A stretch of 64,000 bases of DNA from Ichthyophis bannanicus (GCA_033557465.1 CM066040.1:324712297-324776296); one strand, 5' to 3'; positions 1-11,446 are shown, counted from the first letter of the stretch. Translations and numbers: made by a program. Notes: generated by a model not told the origin, from the sequence alone.

Positions 1-755
1 TTGAACAGATTGAAGGTCCGAGAGATGATTCAGAGGGAGACCAGCAAGGAGTCAGTTACAATAGTCTAGTTGGGAAGTAGCTAAGGAGTAGATACGTGTC
101 TTAGCAGTTTGTTCAGAAAGGAATAGACAAATTTTATTGATGTTATAGAGAAAGAAATGTCAGGTTTTAGCTATCAGTTGGATTTGTGTGGAGGAGTCAA
201 AGATGACCCCAAGGTTGCGAGCTGAGGAGACAGGGAGTAGTAGAGAGTTATCCACAGAGACTGAGAAAGGAGGAAGGGGAGAGGAGGGTTTCGGGGGAAA
301 AATAAGAAGCTCAGTTTTGGCCATGTTCAATTTCAAGCAGCGGTGAGACATCCAAGCAGGAATATCAGAAAGGCAGGCAGAGATCCTAGCCTGGATTGCC
401 AGAGAAATTACAGGTATAGAGAGGTAAATCTGGGAGTCATTAGCATAAAGATGGTACTGAAAGCCATGGGAAGAGATGAATGCACTAAGAGACTGGGTTT
501 AGAGAGAGAAAAGGAGTGAACCCAAGACAGATCCTTGGGGTACACCAACTGAGAGCATGATAGCAGTAGAGGGGGATCCACTAGAACAAACACTGAAAGA
601 GCGATGGGAGAGATAAGAAAAGAACCAGGATAGAACACAGAGCTCTTAAAACCAAGCGAGGACAAGGCATTGAGGAGAAGGTTGTGGGTCAATAGTGTCA
701 ACAGCAGCAGAAAGGTCAAGAAGGATGAGGATCGAGTAAAGACCCTTGGATTTAG
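1..755 (-). pseudogene. L2-like LINE fragment, RT to C-terminus
   Basis: Minus-strand remnant of a non-LTR retrotransposon reverse transcriptase. Read from 755 downwards it shows motif A (LLDLSAAVDTID, about 725-690), the block [18 protein letters not shown] followed by a stop (about 560-505), the block LKLNMAKTELLIF then ARNLGVIFD (330-215), and an LDYCN-stop-LLAGLP block close to position 1. These are the usual successive RT and C-terminal blocks of L2-type elements. Frames shift several times and stops interrupt it. It is 5' truncated inside the RT near 755 and continues off the left edge. L2 against a related CR1-group clade is decided by eye only. Confidence 0.75.
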
Positions 756-2029
756 TCAGTCACTGTGATTAACATGGTTAGCAGGACTCCTAAATATGTT
801 AATTGCATTGACTATGAGCTGTGATGAGCTGTGTGTATTGTAGGTCACTCATTTCTTCCAAGCAATGTGCAATCTATAATACATGTAGCTCATCACCACC
901 CCAATGCACTTGAAAGGAGGAGCCCTTGATCTGCTCTTCCTCCCCACTCACCTACTCACTGCACCACACCACATTTCTCCTATATCCACCCCTGTCCCCT
1001 GGTTGGATCACCATGTAATAACCTTCACATTACCTCGCCTTCATCTCAGCTACCCTCCTCATACTGAAACTCCCATAACAAGAAGATTCCTAGCCTTCAA
1101 TGAACCCTCCTTCATCAAAAAGAGCCTCCCAGCCTTAGAAGGCACACCACAAGGTACAGACCTCGATTCAGTGGTAGCTGCATGGAACTCCATCATCTCT
1201 AATGCCTCCAAGGCTTTCCCATGAGCTCCTTCCAAAGCATTTTGACCCCCTGCACCCTGGTATTCCACCCACCTCAGGGAACAGAAGCGTGCACTTTGAA
1301 GAATCGAAAGCAGATGGAGAAAGTCCAAGGACCCTCAACTACAGACCAGCTACTTGGACATGCTTACAGCTTACTGCAACAATACCCTCAACGCCAAACG
1401 TGAACACCATAACATCCTCCTCTGTGTTCTCAACAAGCCGAGGGAACTCTTCAATCTGGTCAGAACTCTCATAAGAGACCCTACCCAGCCTCATCAGAAC
1501 CCACGCCCTCGACCCCCAAGAGATGGCTGACTTCCTCAAAGCCAAACACAACCAGCATAGCACCACTGCGCTTCGCATTCTGGCACCATGTAGGGCAACC
1601 TCAACCATTCAACCCTGGATCACATTCAGAGACGTCCCCTCTGAAGAACTGGACCTCATTTCACATATCAACACTATTACTTCTCCACTAGACCCCTATC
1701 CAGTATCCTGGGTTAAATCAACAAAACTGCAGCTCCTACCATTTTATCTAGAATAGATCATCCTTCAAACTTCCCTTTCACAAGCCTACCTCCCACCCTC
1801 TCTGAAACAAGCCTCCTTTAGACCCCCTCCTAAAGAAACCCAACCTAGACCCAAAATCACCCACCTCATACAGGCCTATAGCCAGTGTTACATTCCTTGC
1901 TAAAATCATCGAGAAGGCAGGTCAACTTCAACTCCAGGAGCACATTGACAGACATGCACCTCTGGACAGAAATCAACATGGGTTCTGCCCCTTCCACAGC
2001 GCCAAAACCTCTTCTGCAGTGCCTTCGAC

Positions 2030-2250
2030 CTCCTTCCCAGCCCCTTCTGACTCTTTTTCTGTCACCTCCCTTAACTAGCTGTGTGAATGCTCTATCTCTG
2101 TCCTGTCATTTATTGTAGTTCTCTTTCCTTTCTGGCCTTGGCCATTCTTGTGTTCTTTTATTTTTATTTTTTGTTAACCGCCTTGATGTAACAAAGATGC
2201 GGTATATCAAATGCCAATAAACATAAACATAAGCATAAATATAAACATTG
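2030..2250 (+). mobile_element. short LINE 3' tail nested in L2-like RT
   Basis: The RT reading from QHGFCPFHSAKTS resumes only after about 220 bp of unrelated sequence. That sequence ends with a typical LINE/SINE 3' tail: AACCGCCTTGATGTAAC, then GCGGTATATC, then an A-rich AATAAACATAAACATAA run ending about 2248. I read it as a 5'-truncated insertion in the same orientation. The left boundary is uncertain. Confidence 0.5.
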
Positions 2251-2800
2251 CTCACCTCACTCATATCAGCACTCGTCACCAAAACGGAAAAAGCCTCCAC
2301 TGGTTTTGTGCTACTCTTCCTAGATATCTCAGCAGCGTTTGACACAGACACTACTCAACCAGCTCAATAACATTGGGGTTCAAAGCAAGCCACTTGAATG
2401 CATCCATTCCTACTTCTCCCAACAGACTCAGCAGATAAGAATTGGAAACCACACCTCAGCACCTTACTCACTATTTCAAGGAGTTCTCCAGGGATCTGTG
2501 CTCTCCTCTTTACTCTTTAACATCTACATCAGGTCTCTCTGCTACACAATTTGGAAGTTCAATGTTGGCTACCATCTATATGCAGATGATATAATGATAT
2601 TTATTCCATTCCACACTACTGCTCCTGACTATTCCAACCTAACTGCCTTCTTCAAAGAAATTGTCTGTTGGCTGCAACACCACAACCTTGCAGTTAACTT
2701 CAGCAAGACTGAGATCCTCCATGTGACCAAGAACCCCAATTTCACACCACCCCCCTCCATCAAAATTGAAGACCGAAATATAGGTCAAGTCACAAGTTAA
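2251..2800 (+). pseudogene. RT core of the L2-like LINE
   Basis: Reverse transcriptase palm fragment. Motif A reads LLFLDISAAFDT (about 2310-2345). The 153-codon frame from 2339 contains FQGVLQGSVLSSLLFNIYI (degenerate PQGS block), YHLYADDIMIF (catalytic YADD at about 2578-2589) and NLAVNFSKTEIL. The frame ends at 2800, where a +1 shift continues into LKYLGIILDHQL. The active-site aspartates are readable, but upstream and downstream breaks make it a dead copy. Confidence 0.75.
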
Positions 2801-3222
2801 ATACCTTGGTATCATTCTGGATCACCAACTGAACTTCCAACCACATACATAGAACACCACTAAGAATATCTACTTCATGCTCAGAATCCTCTGCAACCTA
2901 TGTCCTCTCCTCTCCCAGAGAGCTTCTGCGTAATTTGCTAGGCTTCCATTACCCCCTACTCAATTACTGCAACTGCACCCTTCAAGGACTTCCAAAAACT
3001 ACCACTGCCCCATTACTGCTAGCCCAGAACACAGCAGCATGCACCCACATCACTCCCATATTGAAATCCCTCCATTGGCTTCCCATAGCATCAAGAATCA
3101 AACACAAAGTTCTCACTGTTATCCATAAGGCACTTATCAATTCCACATCCGAGCACCTCCAAACACTCATCAGATGCCCAAAGTCCAACAGACCACCCAG
3201 ACAAAGCTACTATCTGTATAGT

Positions 3223-4074
3223 TAAGTGGTTTAATTTAGGACATATGTTTTGTTGGCCTATATTAAACTGCTTAGCTATGTAGATAGTGACTGAATATCA
3301 CCGGTTATCTATACAGTTGGATTCTCACATTCCCTCCTGTTTTTTTTTCTGAATAGTGCTGGGATGGTCTATAAGAATGTGTAGATGTGGAGGGTAACTC
3401 TGTAATTTTGCATGCAGACACAGTGTTGCCACGTGTGTATTTGAGGCTTGTCCTATAAAGTAATGCATGCGTGGGCTTGACGTTATAGAATAAGGGGATT
3501 TGGGCATGCCTGAGTCTCATCATGTCGTTTACACCTGCTCTAGGCCTAGATCAGCACCGTGATGTGCACAGGTCAGAATATTCTAGAACTTACATGTGTT
3601 TCACCAAAATGTTAAAAGAAAGATCCCAAACTATGTAATCATACAGCAGCTTTTCTATGCTTAGTTTAAGAAAGAAGTGAGAATGCTGATTGGTGCAATG
3701 ACCTAAAGAGGAGCCCACCGCATTGGGACTTACACATGCACTTACAGAATGGTGACTGTCCATAGCACGCATGTACATGCCCATTCATGTGTGTTAGCCT
3801 CTCAGAATAGGGACATATGCATGTCTTAGGCACGCCCTATAAAATCAGCCCCATAATGCGCTTGCCACTAAACATATAAGTACTTTTGGATATTGGGCTG
3901 AATGGAAAATACGAGCTCTGCAATTCAGAGCCTGGTGATTCTAGAACATTCCCGTTAGACACCTATGAGCTAAAAAGTTCAGAAAATGAATTTGGAGGGG
4001 TTTTATTTTGTAGAGTTAGGTGCCACGATTTTGTCATTGTGGACAGCACACCCTGTCGGTGATAGAGTAGGGAA
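3223..4074. other. non-coding; includes left arm of an inverted repeat
   Basis: No gene is supported. 3300-3500 holds a sequence resembling 18000-18200 (both with a TATCTATACAGTTGGAT-like or TATAAAGTTGGATCT phrase and GTTTACACC or GTTTAAC), probably a low-copy MITE relic. The left inverted-repeat arm is at 3596-3732. Confidence 0.4.
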
Positions 4075-4608
4075 ATAGCTGAGTGGCTAGAGCAGCGGAC
4101 TGAGAACCAGAGAACACTAGATTCAAATCGTACTTCTCCCACTGCTGCTCCATGTGAACCTGGGCAAGTCACTTAATACTACATTAACTCAGCTACAAAT
4201 TCTTCTCTGGGGACAGAGAAATATCTACTATACCTAAATGTATCTTGCCTTGAGCTACCACTGAAAATACCTGAGCTCAATCAAAATAGACTAATTCTAT
4301 ATTTTCACGTGTATTTATCAGAAAATGCCACTTGTACCCTTTAATGTAAAGGGCTTAGTCCAAGCCTCCTCCATAGCCTCTCTATAGGTAGACTTTGCCT
4401 CTCAGGATTAGCGGTGCATCCGCCATGGGCATACCGTAGAACCGCAGCAGCACTCCTGGCTCAGAGATGGGACCCAGTGCGGTGTGCTCCTCTTTAGGTC
4501 ATCGTACCGACCAGCACGCTCACTTCTTTCTTAATCTAAGCATAGGAAAGCTGCTGTACGACTGCATAGTTTGGGATCTTTCTTTTAACATTTTGGTGAA
4601 ACATACAG
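3596..4608. repeat. ~140-bp inverted repeat pair enclosing a SINE
   Basis: 3596-3732 (starting TGTTTCACCAAAATGTTAAA) reappears as its reverse complement at 4468-4608 (ending TTTAACATTTTGGTGAAACA), with scattered mismatches. Shared inner phrases include TCCCAAACTATG and CCTAAAGAGGAGC. The arms are separated by about 735 bp that contain the SINE at 4075-4295. This could be a foldback DNA element invaded by a SINE or two opposed copies of one repeat; no flanking duplication was recognised. Confidence 0.6.
4075..4295 (+). mobile_element. tRNA-derived SINE
   Basis: The head carries Pol III promoter-like boxes: A box TAGCTGAGTGGCTAGAGC (4077-4095) and B box AGATTCAAATC (about 4120-4131), followed by CTGGGCAAGTCACTTAA, a phrase common to the tRNA-derived SINEs in this window. 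The body ends near ACCTGAGCTCAATCAAAATAGA. It differs from the GTGGCCTAGTGG family at 11447, 17495 and 47286. No intact tRNA fold is claimed. Confidence 0.65.
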
Positions 4609-6879
4609 TAGAAGATAGGACGTGCATGTGCATATACACAGACACGTGCACATACACAGCTCCATGTACATAAACATGTGAAGTGGCATTTTAGAAAGGA
4701 TGGTTCAGGGCAAAAAGGCCCACCGGGGATGCTTATTTCAATGAGTTTAGCAAATAGGACCTCTCCAAAATGGATGACCGCATGGGCGACCACGCAGATG
4801 TCCTGCTACAAACCCTCGGGCGGGAATGTCTATCCAATGCTGAATGCATGTCCATGCAAGCTATTTTGCATGCGGGGATGTGCCTCAGCATGCCGAACCG
4901 AAAACAAGTGTCCTCTTTTCTCTGCAGTTTTCGTTTTCACCATGGAAAGTATAGGAGATATCTGAATACCTTCCTCTCTATGCCCTCCAGGTGTCTGGAT
5001 GGCAAAACGAGAGCTTTTCTGATGCCTATTCGTGCCCTGGAGAAGGAATAGATATGGATGGTCCCACTAGGGGTGGAGATGTGCTTGCCGATTCTGAAAT
5101 CGGGTGTGCATGTCCAACTTGCCTGAAACACACCTGGGCACACCTCCATCATGCCCCTTCGTGACTTGGATGTCCTCGTGCTGGGGGTGTCCTTAGAACT
5201 GGCTTCTAAAATGGCTCCGGGGATGTCTCTGTGATTTGGATGTCTGTGTGCCCAGTTTCAGATGTCCAGAGCATGAATAGGGATTCTAAAATAACCCCCC
5301 TAGTCAATTCAGAGGCTGATTTACTGTTTCATGCAAGCTGGAAGGGGATTCTAAATTGAAAACGAAATTCTTCTAGTTTGAGCTGTCCAAAGCTGTAAGA
5401 CTTTATCCTATGTTTATATCTGTGCAGTCTCTTTGTTTAGTTTGAAATTCTAGTATTTCTCTAGAGCGCTCTGCAGGAATCTGATATAGCCAGAAATGCA
5501 GCCTCACTTCCTCTCAGGAACAATAGTACCATAAATCAGAAGTGAGCTGTTTCCCTTCCAAGACATCCATAGCCAAAGAACTTGTAAAGGTGCCACATGG
5601 GCAGTACTCTTCGTACAAGCGCACATGAATGCACATATGTATGTGAGTGTGTGCGTGAGAGTGTAGAAAAGCTGCAGGTACAACAGATGCAAGAGGAGGA
5701 CACCTACACTCTCATTGCAGGACTAAATGCCTTTGTTACAAGTTAATCACGTAGTTCCCCATAGAATTTCCTTCTGTAGATTTTAATAGTTTTGTTCTTA
5801 TTAATACAAAACTGACTCTGTTATTGGCAGTGACACGATAGCTGAATTAACAAGACTAAAGCAGCATAAGGTGCTTTAGTTGGAGCCCAGCTGCATTCAT
5901 CCTTCTCTGTTATTCACAATCATACTTTTGACTATAAAAGTGATATGTCAAATCAAATAAAACTATAAACTATGTCATTTAACCTCCCTGGCTTCAGGCA
6001 TAAACTGGATGAGGTGATGATTATTGTAACCAACTATACTGTGCTGTGTAAGCAAATGGTGATATTGAAAGAATATTCTTTTTCTAAGATTAACGGAGAG
6101 AACTCATCTGCAATCCCCATTCAGAACTGTTAGCCTGATCTTTCCACACCCCAGCTGAATATTCTAGGTGTCTTAAAGTTTGGACAGTGGAAGTGGGACC
6201 CCTCGGTAGACAAAGGTCTCTGAAGGACTGTAGTCCCCAAAGCCTGCCCTTTTTGCTCTACTGAGCTGCCTGGTGCAAAGCACACAAATGAGCTGCATAA
6301 TCGCCTCATTCCCAGACTGGGCCACATTACTATCTTGTCAATGAACTCGGGGGGGGGGGGGGGGGAAACTTTTTCACTTTTGATCAGGTTTTTGTATGTC
6401 AATTTTTTGGTTTATTCCTGACAAGATTTTTTTTTGTTTTTGATGTTTAATGCCATAATAGTGGCATACTCCAACAAACAAGGAAGAGCTCTGGGCAGTT
6501 AGGTGGAGGAGCACCTAGTTACTCTGTCTGCAGCCCACAAAGCAGGTGTTCTTAATATAGTAAACCATGATAGGGATGACCTATGGGGGATGTGAAGGGA
6601 TCTAGGGACAAGTGCAGAGACTCATTAGGAAACCTCATTTGTATAAGTGGATGAAAAGGGGAACGGTATGCAAAATATGCAGGCATTTAATCATAGGGCC
6701 AGCTTGGAGATGTAGGAAGAACAAGCAAGATAATAAGCAGAGCTAGAGTAGTGCAGATAGTCAGACTTGTATGTGTGACAGCTGAATGATATCCATAGCT
6801 AGACTAATGTAGGCAGGGGCAAGCAGGCAGATAGTCTTGGTCTTTATAAGCCAAATAGTCCTTATCTCTCAGCATTTAA
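4609..6879. other. no gene seen; low-complexity patches
   Basis: About 2.3 kb without supported coding sequence. Short ORFs in both directions lack domain signatures. A run of about 17 G lies at 6349-6365. A CA/TG-rich stretch (ACACAGACACGTGCACATACAC region) lies near 4625-4675. Probably old, unrecognisable repeat or unique intergenic DNA. Confidence 0.5.
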
Positions 6880-7343
6880 TATATAGTAACATAGTATGTG
6901 ACTGCAGATAAAGACCAGTATGGTCCATCTAGTCTGCCCAGCAAGGCGGCAAGAGTAGGTGCATCTGCTGCTCCATGCAGGTCACCCCTCCCCATGCCTT
7001 TGTTCAGGGATGTACCCACTGCTCCGTGTAGGGCACCCCTGTTTGTTGAGATATAAGAGATAGTTAAGTTTATTTTGATTTTATCTTGTTGCTATAAAGG
7101 GATCCACTGTGTCTGTCCCATGCCATTTTGAATTCTGTTACTGTATTTGCCCCCACCACTTCCATCGGGAGGGCATTCCAAGCATCCACCACCCTTTCAG
7201 TGAAAAAGTATTTCCTCACATTGCCTTTCAGTTTACCCCTTGTAGCTTCATGTTATGCCCTCTAGTTTTCAGCTTCCCCGTCATTGAAAGAGGTTTGTTT
7301 GTTCATGAATACTCTTTAAGTATTTAAAGGTCTGAATCATATC

Positions 7344-8366
7344 TCATCTGTCCCTCCTCTCCTCCAGAGTGTACATATTTAGGTCTTCAAGTCTCTTCTC
7401 ATAAGTCTTCTGACGCAGGCTCCAAATCATTTTGGTTGCCTTCCTCTGAACCATTTCCAGTCCTTTTATATCCTTTGTGAGATATGGTCTCCAAAACTGA
7501 ACACAGTATTCCAAGTGAGGCCTCACCAGTGACTTGTACAGTGGCATTAGTATCTCTTCCTCTCTGTTGGTAATTTATTTAGACAGTTTTGTGTACCACC
7601 TTATCCTTCATCTTTGTATGCAACCCAGCATCCTCCTGGCTTTTGCCACCATCTTGTTGCACTGTTTTGCCACCTTGAGATCCTCAGAAATAATCACACC
7701 AAAGTCCTTCTCCTGATCTGTGCACACCAACCTCTCGCCCCCTATCGTGCACATTTCCCTTGGATTTCTGCTTCCCAAGTGCATGACACTGCACTTCTTC
7801 GCATTAAATCTTAACTGCCAAGCATTAGACAATTCTTCCAGCTTTTGTAGATCTTTCCTCATGTTCTCCACTCCCTCAGGGGAGTCCACTGTGTTGCAAA
7901 TTTTTGTGTCATCTGCAAATAGACAGACTTTTCCATTCAGTCCTTCAGCAATATCATTCACAAATACATTGAATAGTACCGGTCCCAGGACCGACCCCTG
8001 GGGCACCCCGCTAATCACCCTCTTTTCATCCGAGTGAGTTCCGTTTACTATCACCTTCTGTCGTCTATCAATCAACCAATTTATGATCCAGTTCACCACC
8101 TTGGGACACATCCCCAAACTATTGAGTTTATTGATACACCTCCTAAGAGAAACAGTGTCAAAAGCTTTGCTGAAATCCAGGTAGATGACATCCATTGCAT
8201 GCCCCTGATCTAGTTCTCTGGTCACCCAGTCAAAGAACTCAATCAGATTTGTTTGGCAAGATCGTCCTTTTGTAAAATTATGTTGCCTCAGATCATGCAA
8301 CCTGTTGGTTTTGAGAAAGTTCACTATTCGCTCTTTTAGGAGCGCCTCCAATACTTTTCCCGCCAC
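7344..8366 (-). pseudogene. CR1 reverse transcriptase palm and C-terminal domain
   Basis: RT palm at 8366-7608: RQHNFTKGRSCQTNLIEFFDWVTRELD, motif A VIYLDFSKAFDTV, motif [24 protein letters not shown] and catalytic motif C CLFADDTKICN, all with acidic residues present. A frameshift near 7600 leads to the C-terminal block [32 protein letters not shown] (7547-7344). A stop or shift at 7344 separates the last MKLQG...FFTERVV-type block, which is only faintly traceable toward 7130. Confidence 0.85.
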
Positions 8367-9612
8367 CGAGTACTGGCCTGTAGTTTGTCACTTCTTCCCT
8401 GTTACCACTTTTGTGAAGAGATACCACATCAGCCCTTCTCCAGTCCTGAGGAACGTCTCCTATCTCCAAGGATCTATTAAAAACATCCTTTAAAGGCCCT
8501 GCAAGAACCTCTCTGAGCTCTTTCAATATACCGGGATGTATCTCATCCAGTCCCATGGCCTTGTCCACTTTCAGTTTTGCAAGTTGTTCTAACACCTCAT
8601 CTTCTGTGAATGGTGTTCTGTCTACTTCATTTTTATATATGGGAGTCACAGATTGTCCTTCTCCAGGATTTTCTTTAGTAAAAACAGAGCAGAAGTATTT
8701 GTTTAGCAATTTTGCTTTTTCAATGTCACTTTCCACGAGTCTGTTCCCAGCAGTTCTGAGTCCTCTAATTCCACCTTTGATTTTCCTCCTCTCCCAAATA
8801 TACCTGAAGAAAGTTTTGTCGCCACACTTCACATCTTTAGCCATCTTTTCCTCTGCCTTTGATTTTGCTTTCCTTATTTCTCTTTTTGTCTCTTTTAGTT
8901 TGATCCTGTATTCCTTTCTGTGTTCCTCTGTTTGTGAGCTATTGAATTTTGTGAAAGCTGTACTTTTTGCCTTTATTTGTGCAGCCACTTCTTTGGAGAA
9001 CCAAATAGATTTCCTTCTACTCTTGTTTTTATTTACTTTCCTTACATATTTATCTGTTGCCCTTTTTATTGCCTCCTTTAGTTTAGCCCATTGCAATTCC
9101 ACTTCCCTTTTGCCCTCCCACCCTTTCAACTCCTCCTTCAGGTACTTGGCCATTTTACTGAAAGCGTTTTTGAAGTCTAGGACTTTGAGCTTGCTATGAT
9201 TGGACTGCACCTTGACTTTTATCTCAAACCACACCATGTGATGATCGCTGCTGCTCACAGGGGCACCCACCCAGACATTTGACACGCTATCTCCGTTGGT
9301 GAGCACTAAATCCAGTATCGAGTTTTCCCTGGTCAGTTCCATCACCATTTGTCTAAGTAACGCATCTTGGAAAGCATCCACAATGTTTTTACTTCCTTCT
9401 ATATTTGCAGAAGAAGCACTCCAATTCACATCGGGTAGATTAAAGTCACCCAATATGATCACTTCCCCCCTTGTGGCTATCTTTGCAATATCTATAATCA
9501 ATTTGATGTCTATTTCTTCAATTTGAGTCAAGGCCTGTAGATCACGCCAGTATGGATGACAGTGCCATCTCCTCTTTCCAACACAATCCATAGCGTTTCT
9601 TCTTTTCCCCAC
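8293..9612 (-). pseudogene. CR1 endonuclease C-terminal half and RT N-terminal region
   Basis: 439 codons open. Early residues hold IILGDFNLPDVNW (GDFN motif), ILDLVLTNGD and SSSDHHMVWFEI (SDH catalytic motif). A basic linker follows (KYVRKVNKNKSRRKSIWFSKEV). The RT fingers start at KAMGLDEIHPGILKELR and GDVPQDWRRADVVSLHKSGNREEVTNYRPV, after which the frame is lost. CR1 ORF2 normally continues here with ASLTS and the RT palm, which are in the next frame (8366-7608). Confidence 0.85.
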
Positions 9613-9878
9613 ATCCCCTGCATTTTGACATATAGGGCTACTCCTCTTTTTCCACCTTCTCTATCTCTTCTGAATAGATTATAGCCAGCTATTACTATAT
9701 CCCATTCATGTGATTCATTAAACCATGCTTCTGTAATGGCCACAATGTCCAAGTCCATTTCCACCATTAGGGCTTCCAGATCAGGAACTTTGTTGGCTAA
9801 GCTTCGAGCATTTGTGCTCATTGCTTTCCAGCATTTAACTAGCTTGCCTGTATTTTGCATTGATTTTGTTCTACACAC
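9528..9878 (-). pseudogene. CR1 endonuclease, N-terminal part
   Basis: AP-endonuclease-like (EEP) domain start: MSTNARSLANKVPDLEALM, then LDIVAITEAWF (the catalytic E block), GYNLFRRDR, GGVALYVK-type block (GKRGVALYVK) and GVIYRP. Together these are the canonical first half of a CR1 endonuclease. The frame breaks near 9600 and the second half continues in another frame (9612-8293). Confidence 0.8.
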
Positions 9879-9956
9879 CTCTTCCCACTTGTCATTGATG
9901 TGTGGTTTAAAAGTGTGGCTGTTTCTAATGTTATTCTGCTTTTGCCAGGAGTGATG

Positions 9957-10205
9957 TCATGAACTTGTCCTTCCCCATCCTTCCTTTCTCAAGGCAGAGA
10001 AGGCATTATGCAGTGATATCTCTTGATGTTTAGGGTGTCTCTGTGTTACAGGTCGCAATCTACCAGAGCCCACTCTGATCCATTTGTTCCTGTGATGTTT
10101 GATTCTTTGTGGGAGTAGTGGTAGACTTAGTTCCATTTGTATCCTAGAAGAAGTGTGTTTCATTGCAGCTAGTTCTTCTCTTAGTATAGTCAATTCTTTA
10201 TGCAT
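9957..10205 (-). pseudogene. CR1 ORF1-like C-terminal fragment
   Basis: 82 codons with a short heptad-like start (KELTILREELAAM) followed by WIRVGSGRLRPVTQR and ISLHNAFSAL. I associate this arrangement with CR1 ORF1 or the ORF1/ORF2 boundary, because it sits directly 5' of the endonuclease of the same element. The assignment comes mainly from position; the sequence similarity is weak. Confidence 0.45.
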
Positions 10206-10267
10206 AGCAGCTCTTAGGTTACAAATGATTCTTCTCAGAATAAAAGCACCACAGTTATTGCACTGAA

Positions 10268-10490
10268 TACATGCCTAGTGGTTAGAACACTGGCTTGGTA
10301 ACGAAGCAACCAGGGTTCGATTCCCACTAGCACTCCTTGTGGCCTTGGGCAATTCACTTAACCCTCCATTGCCTCGGAAGAAAGGCCTGGCAATCTACTT
10401 CCGGTCACACTGCCAAGAAAACCCAGGAGCTTCTGGGTCGCCAGGAGTCAGGACTGACTCAAAGGCACACATTGCATTGCACATGACATG
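10268..10490 (+). mobile_element. tRNA-derived SINE with RTE-type 3' tail
   Basis: Head with Pol III-like boxes: A box TGCCTAGTGGTTAGAACACTGG (from 10272) and B box GGGTTCGATTCC (about 10313-10324). The tail GGCCTGGCAATCTACTTCCGG...GGGTCGCCAGGAGTCAGGACTGACTC resembles the RTE LINE 3' terminus. The RTE element at 41478 ends on its own strand with GGGTCACCATGAGTCGACATCGACTCG. This indicates a SINE mobilised by that LINE class. Confidence 0.75.
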
Positions 10491-10664
10491 CTGATTAAGC
10501 GGTCCTGGGAGAAGGAGAAAAAGTGGGTGTAACACTTAATTAAAAAGGACAGATGTCAACTTATATGATGACTATATAGGCAGTGCAGCCCTGGGGTGGG
10601 CGGGGTGAGGGGTGGGGTGAGGGATAGGGTGGGTGGGAACCTAAATTTCCCTGGCAGGTAAGAC

Positions 10665-11320
10665 TTACATGAACTGAGGGCACACTCAGATATCTGATTA
10701 AAAGGCTATGCAAGGAATGTAGGCAGTCAGAATATTCCTAAAAATGAACGTATATCCAACAGTTAAAATCTATATTAGGAAAAAAAACAGGCAATAGAAA
10801 GGCTGAAAGCTTAGCTGTGTGGAGTCTCTGGAAGCTGTGAAGACTAGAGTTGATCAGGTACTTGTGGACAGGCTGTAAGATAATTCAATTAGCTCCATCC
10901 TGTGAGCAGGCTTGTAACAGACAATTCAAAGAATGGAAACAGAAATAGTCAAACTGAACTTTTACTTCTATGTATCTGCCTACTATGCAAAGGTCCCTGT
11001 AACTTTAAAATGATACCTTTTCTACAAAAGTAAGTGGGAGACTCAGGTAAAAGACGGGGTCCCTGCAAATCTAAGTACTTCTATTCCAAGTAGCTATATA
11101 TCTGTCCCTGGCCAGTAGACCTTACATGAACTGAGGGCACACTCAGATATATGATTTAAAGGCTATGCAAGGAATGTAGGCAGTCAGAATATTCCTAAAA
11201 TGAACGTATATCCAACAGTTAAAATCTATATTTGGGAGAAAAACAGGCAATAGAAAGGCTGAAAGCTTAGCTGTGTGGAGTCTCTGGAAGCTCTGAAGAC
11301 TAGAGTTAATCAGATATTTT
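10665..11320 (+). repeat. ~195-bp direct repeat pair, 459-bp offset
   Basis: 10665-10860 and 11124-11320 are near-identical, both beginning CTTACATGAACTGAGGGCAC and both containing AGGCAGTCAGAATATTCC and GCTTAGCTGTGTGGAGTC. The 263 bp between the copies is not repeated. Both copies are non-coding. Either a segmental tandem duplication with one diverged half or two long terminal repeat-like copies; no flanking duplication was identified. Confidence 0.75.
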
Positions 11321-11446
11321 GCTAAAGGAGACATCTCTATATTATGGTTTATTAAAATTTTGATATACCGCTTTTCGAACATCGTATCAGGGCAGTTCAC
11401 AATAATAAAAACATTAGAAAAAGAAGAGAATGCCATTGAAATGAGG

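Larger units (their letters stand above)
838..3222 (+). mobile_element. L2-like LINE, degenerate, EN to C-terminus
   Basis: Plus-strand L2-like LINE missing the 5' part of its endonuclease and its 3' tail. The endonuclease end is seen at 904-1224 (GGALDLLF, then WLDHHVITFTL, the SDH-type block). The RT N-terminal block SYRPIASVTFLAKIIEKA lies near 1870-1915 and QHGFCPFHSAKTS near 1975-2013. The RT core is at 2251-2800 and the C-terminal segment (LNYCNCTLQGLP) at 2935-3222. A short repeat splits the RT between about 2030 and 2250. It differs in sequence from the L2-like copy at 1-755. Not functional. Confidence 0.7.
6880..10215 (-). mobile_element. CR1 LINE, subfamily 1, nearly full ORF2
   Basis: Minus-strand CR1-type LINE of about 3.3 kb. 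Order from 10215 down: ORF1-like C-terminus (10205-9957), endonuclease (9878 to about 9200), RT (about 8900-7608), C-terminal domain (7547-7344), 3'UTR and a terminus near 6880-6900 with TACTATGT-like octamer units, as expected for CR1. Several frameshifts (about 9600, 8350, 7600) inactivate it. The 43690-46151 element is the same subfamily in opposite orientation. Confidence 0.85.

Noticed and set aside
6349..6365. Poly-G run as a regulatory or G-quadruplex element
   Set aside because: A single homopolymer run (also near 61160 and 61400) cannot by itself fold into an intramolecular quadruplex with defined loops, and no associated gene exists.
8555..9199. Plus-strand 214-codon open frame
   Set aside because: Antisense of the CR1 endonuclease/linker; the minus strand carries GDFN, SDH and linker motifs. 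Similar antisense frames at 37670-38353, 13099-13614 and 44111-44578 were dropped for the same reason.
10272..10345. Possible functional tRNA gene
   Set aside because: A and B boxes occur, but no cloverleaf with paired acceptor stem, and the sequence continues into a SINE tail. The same holds for 4075, 11447, 17495 and 47286.
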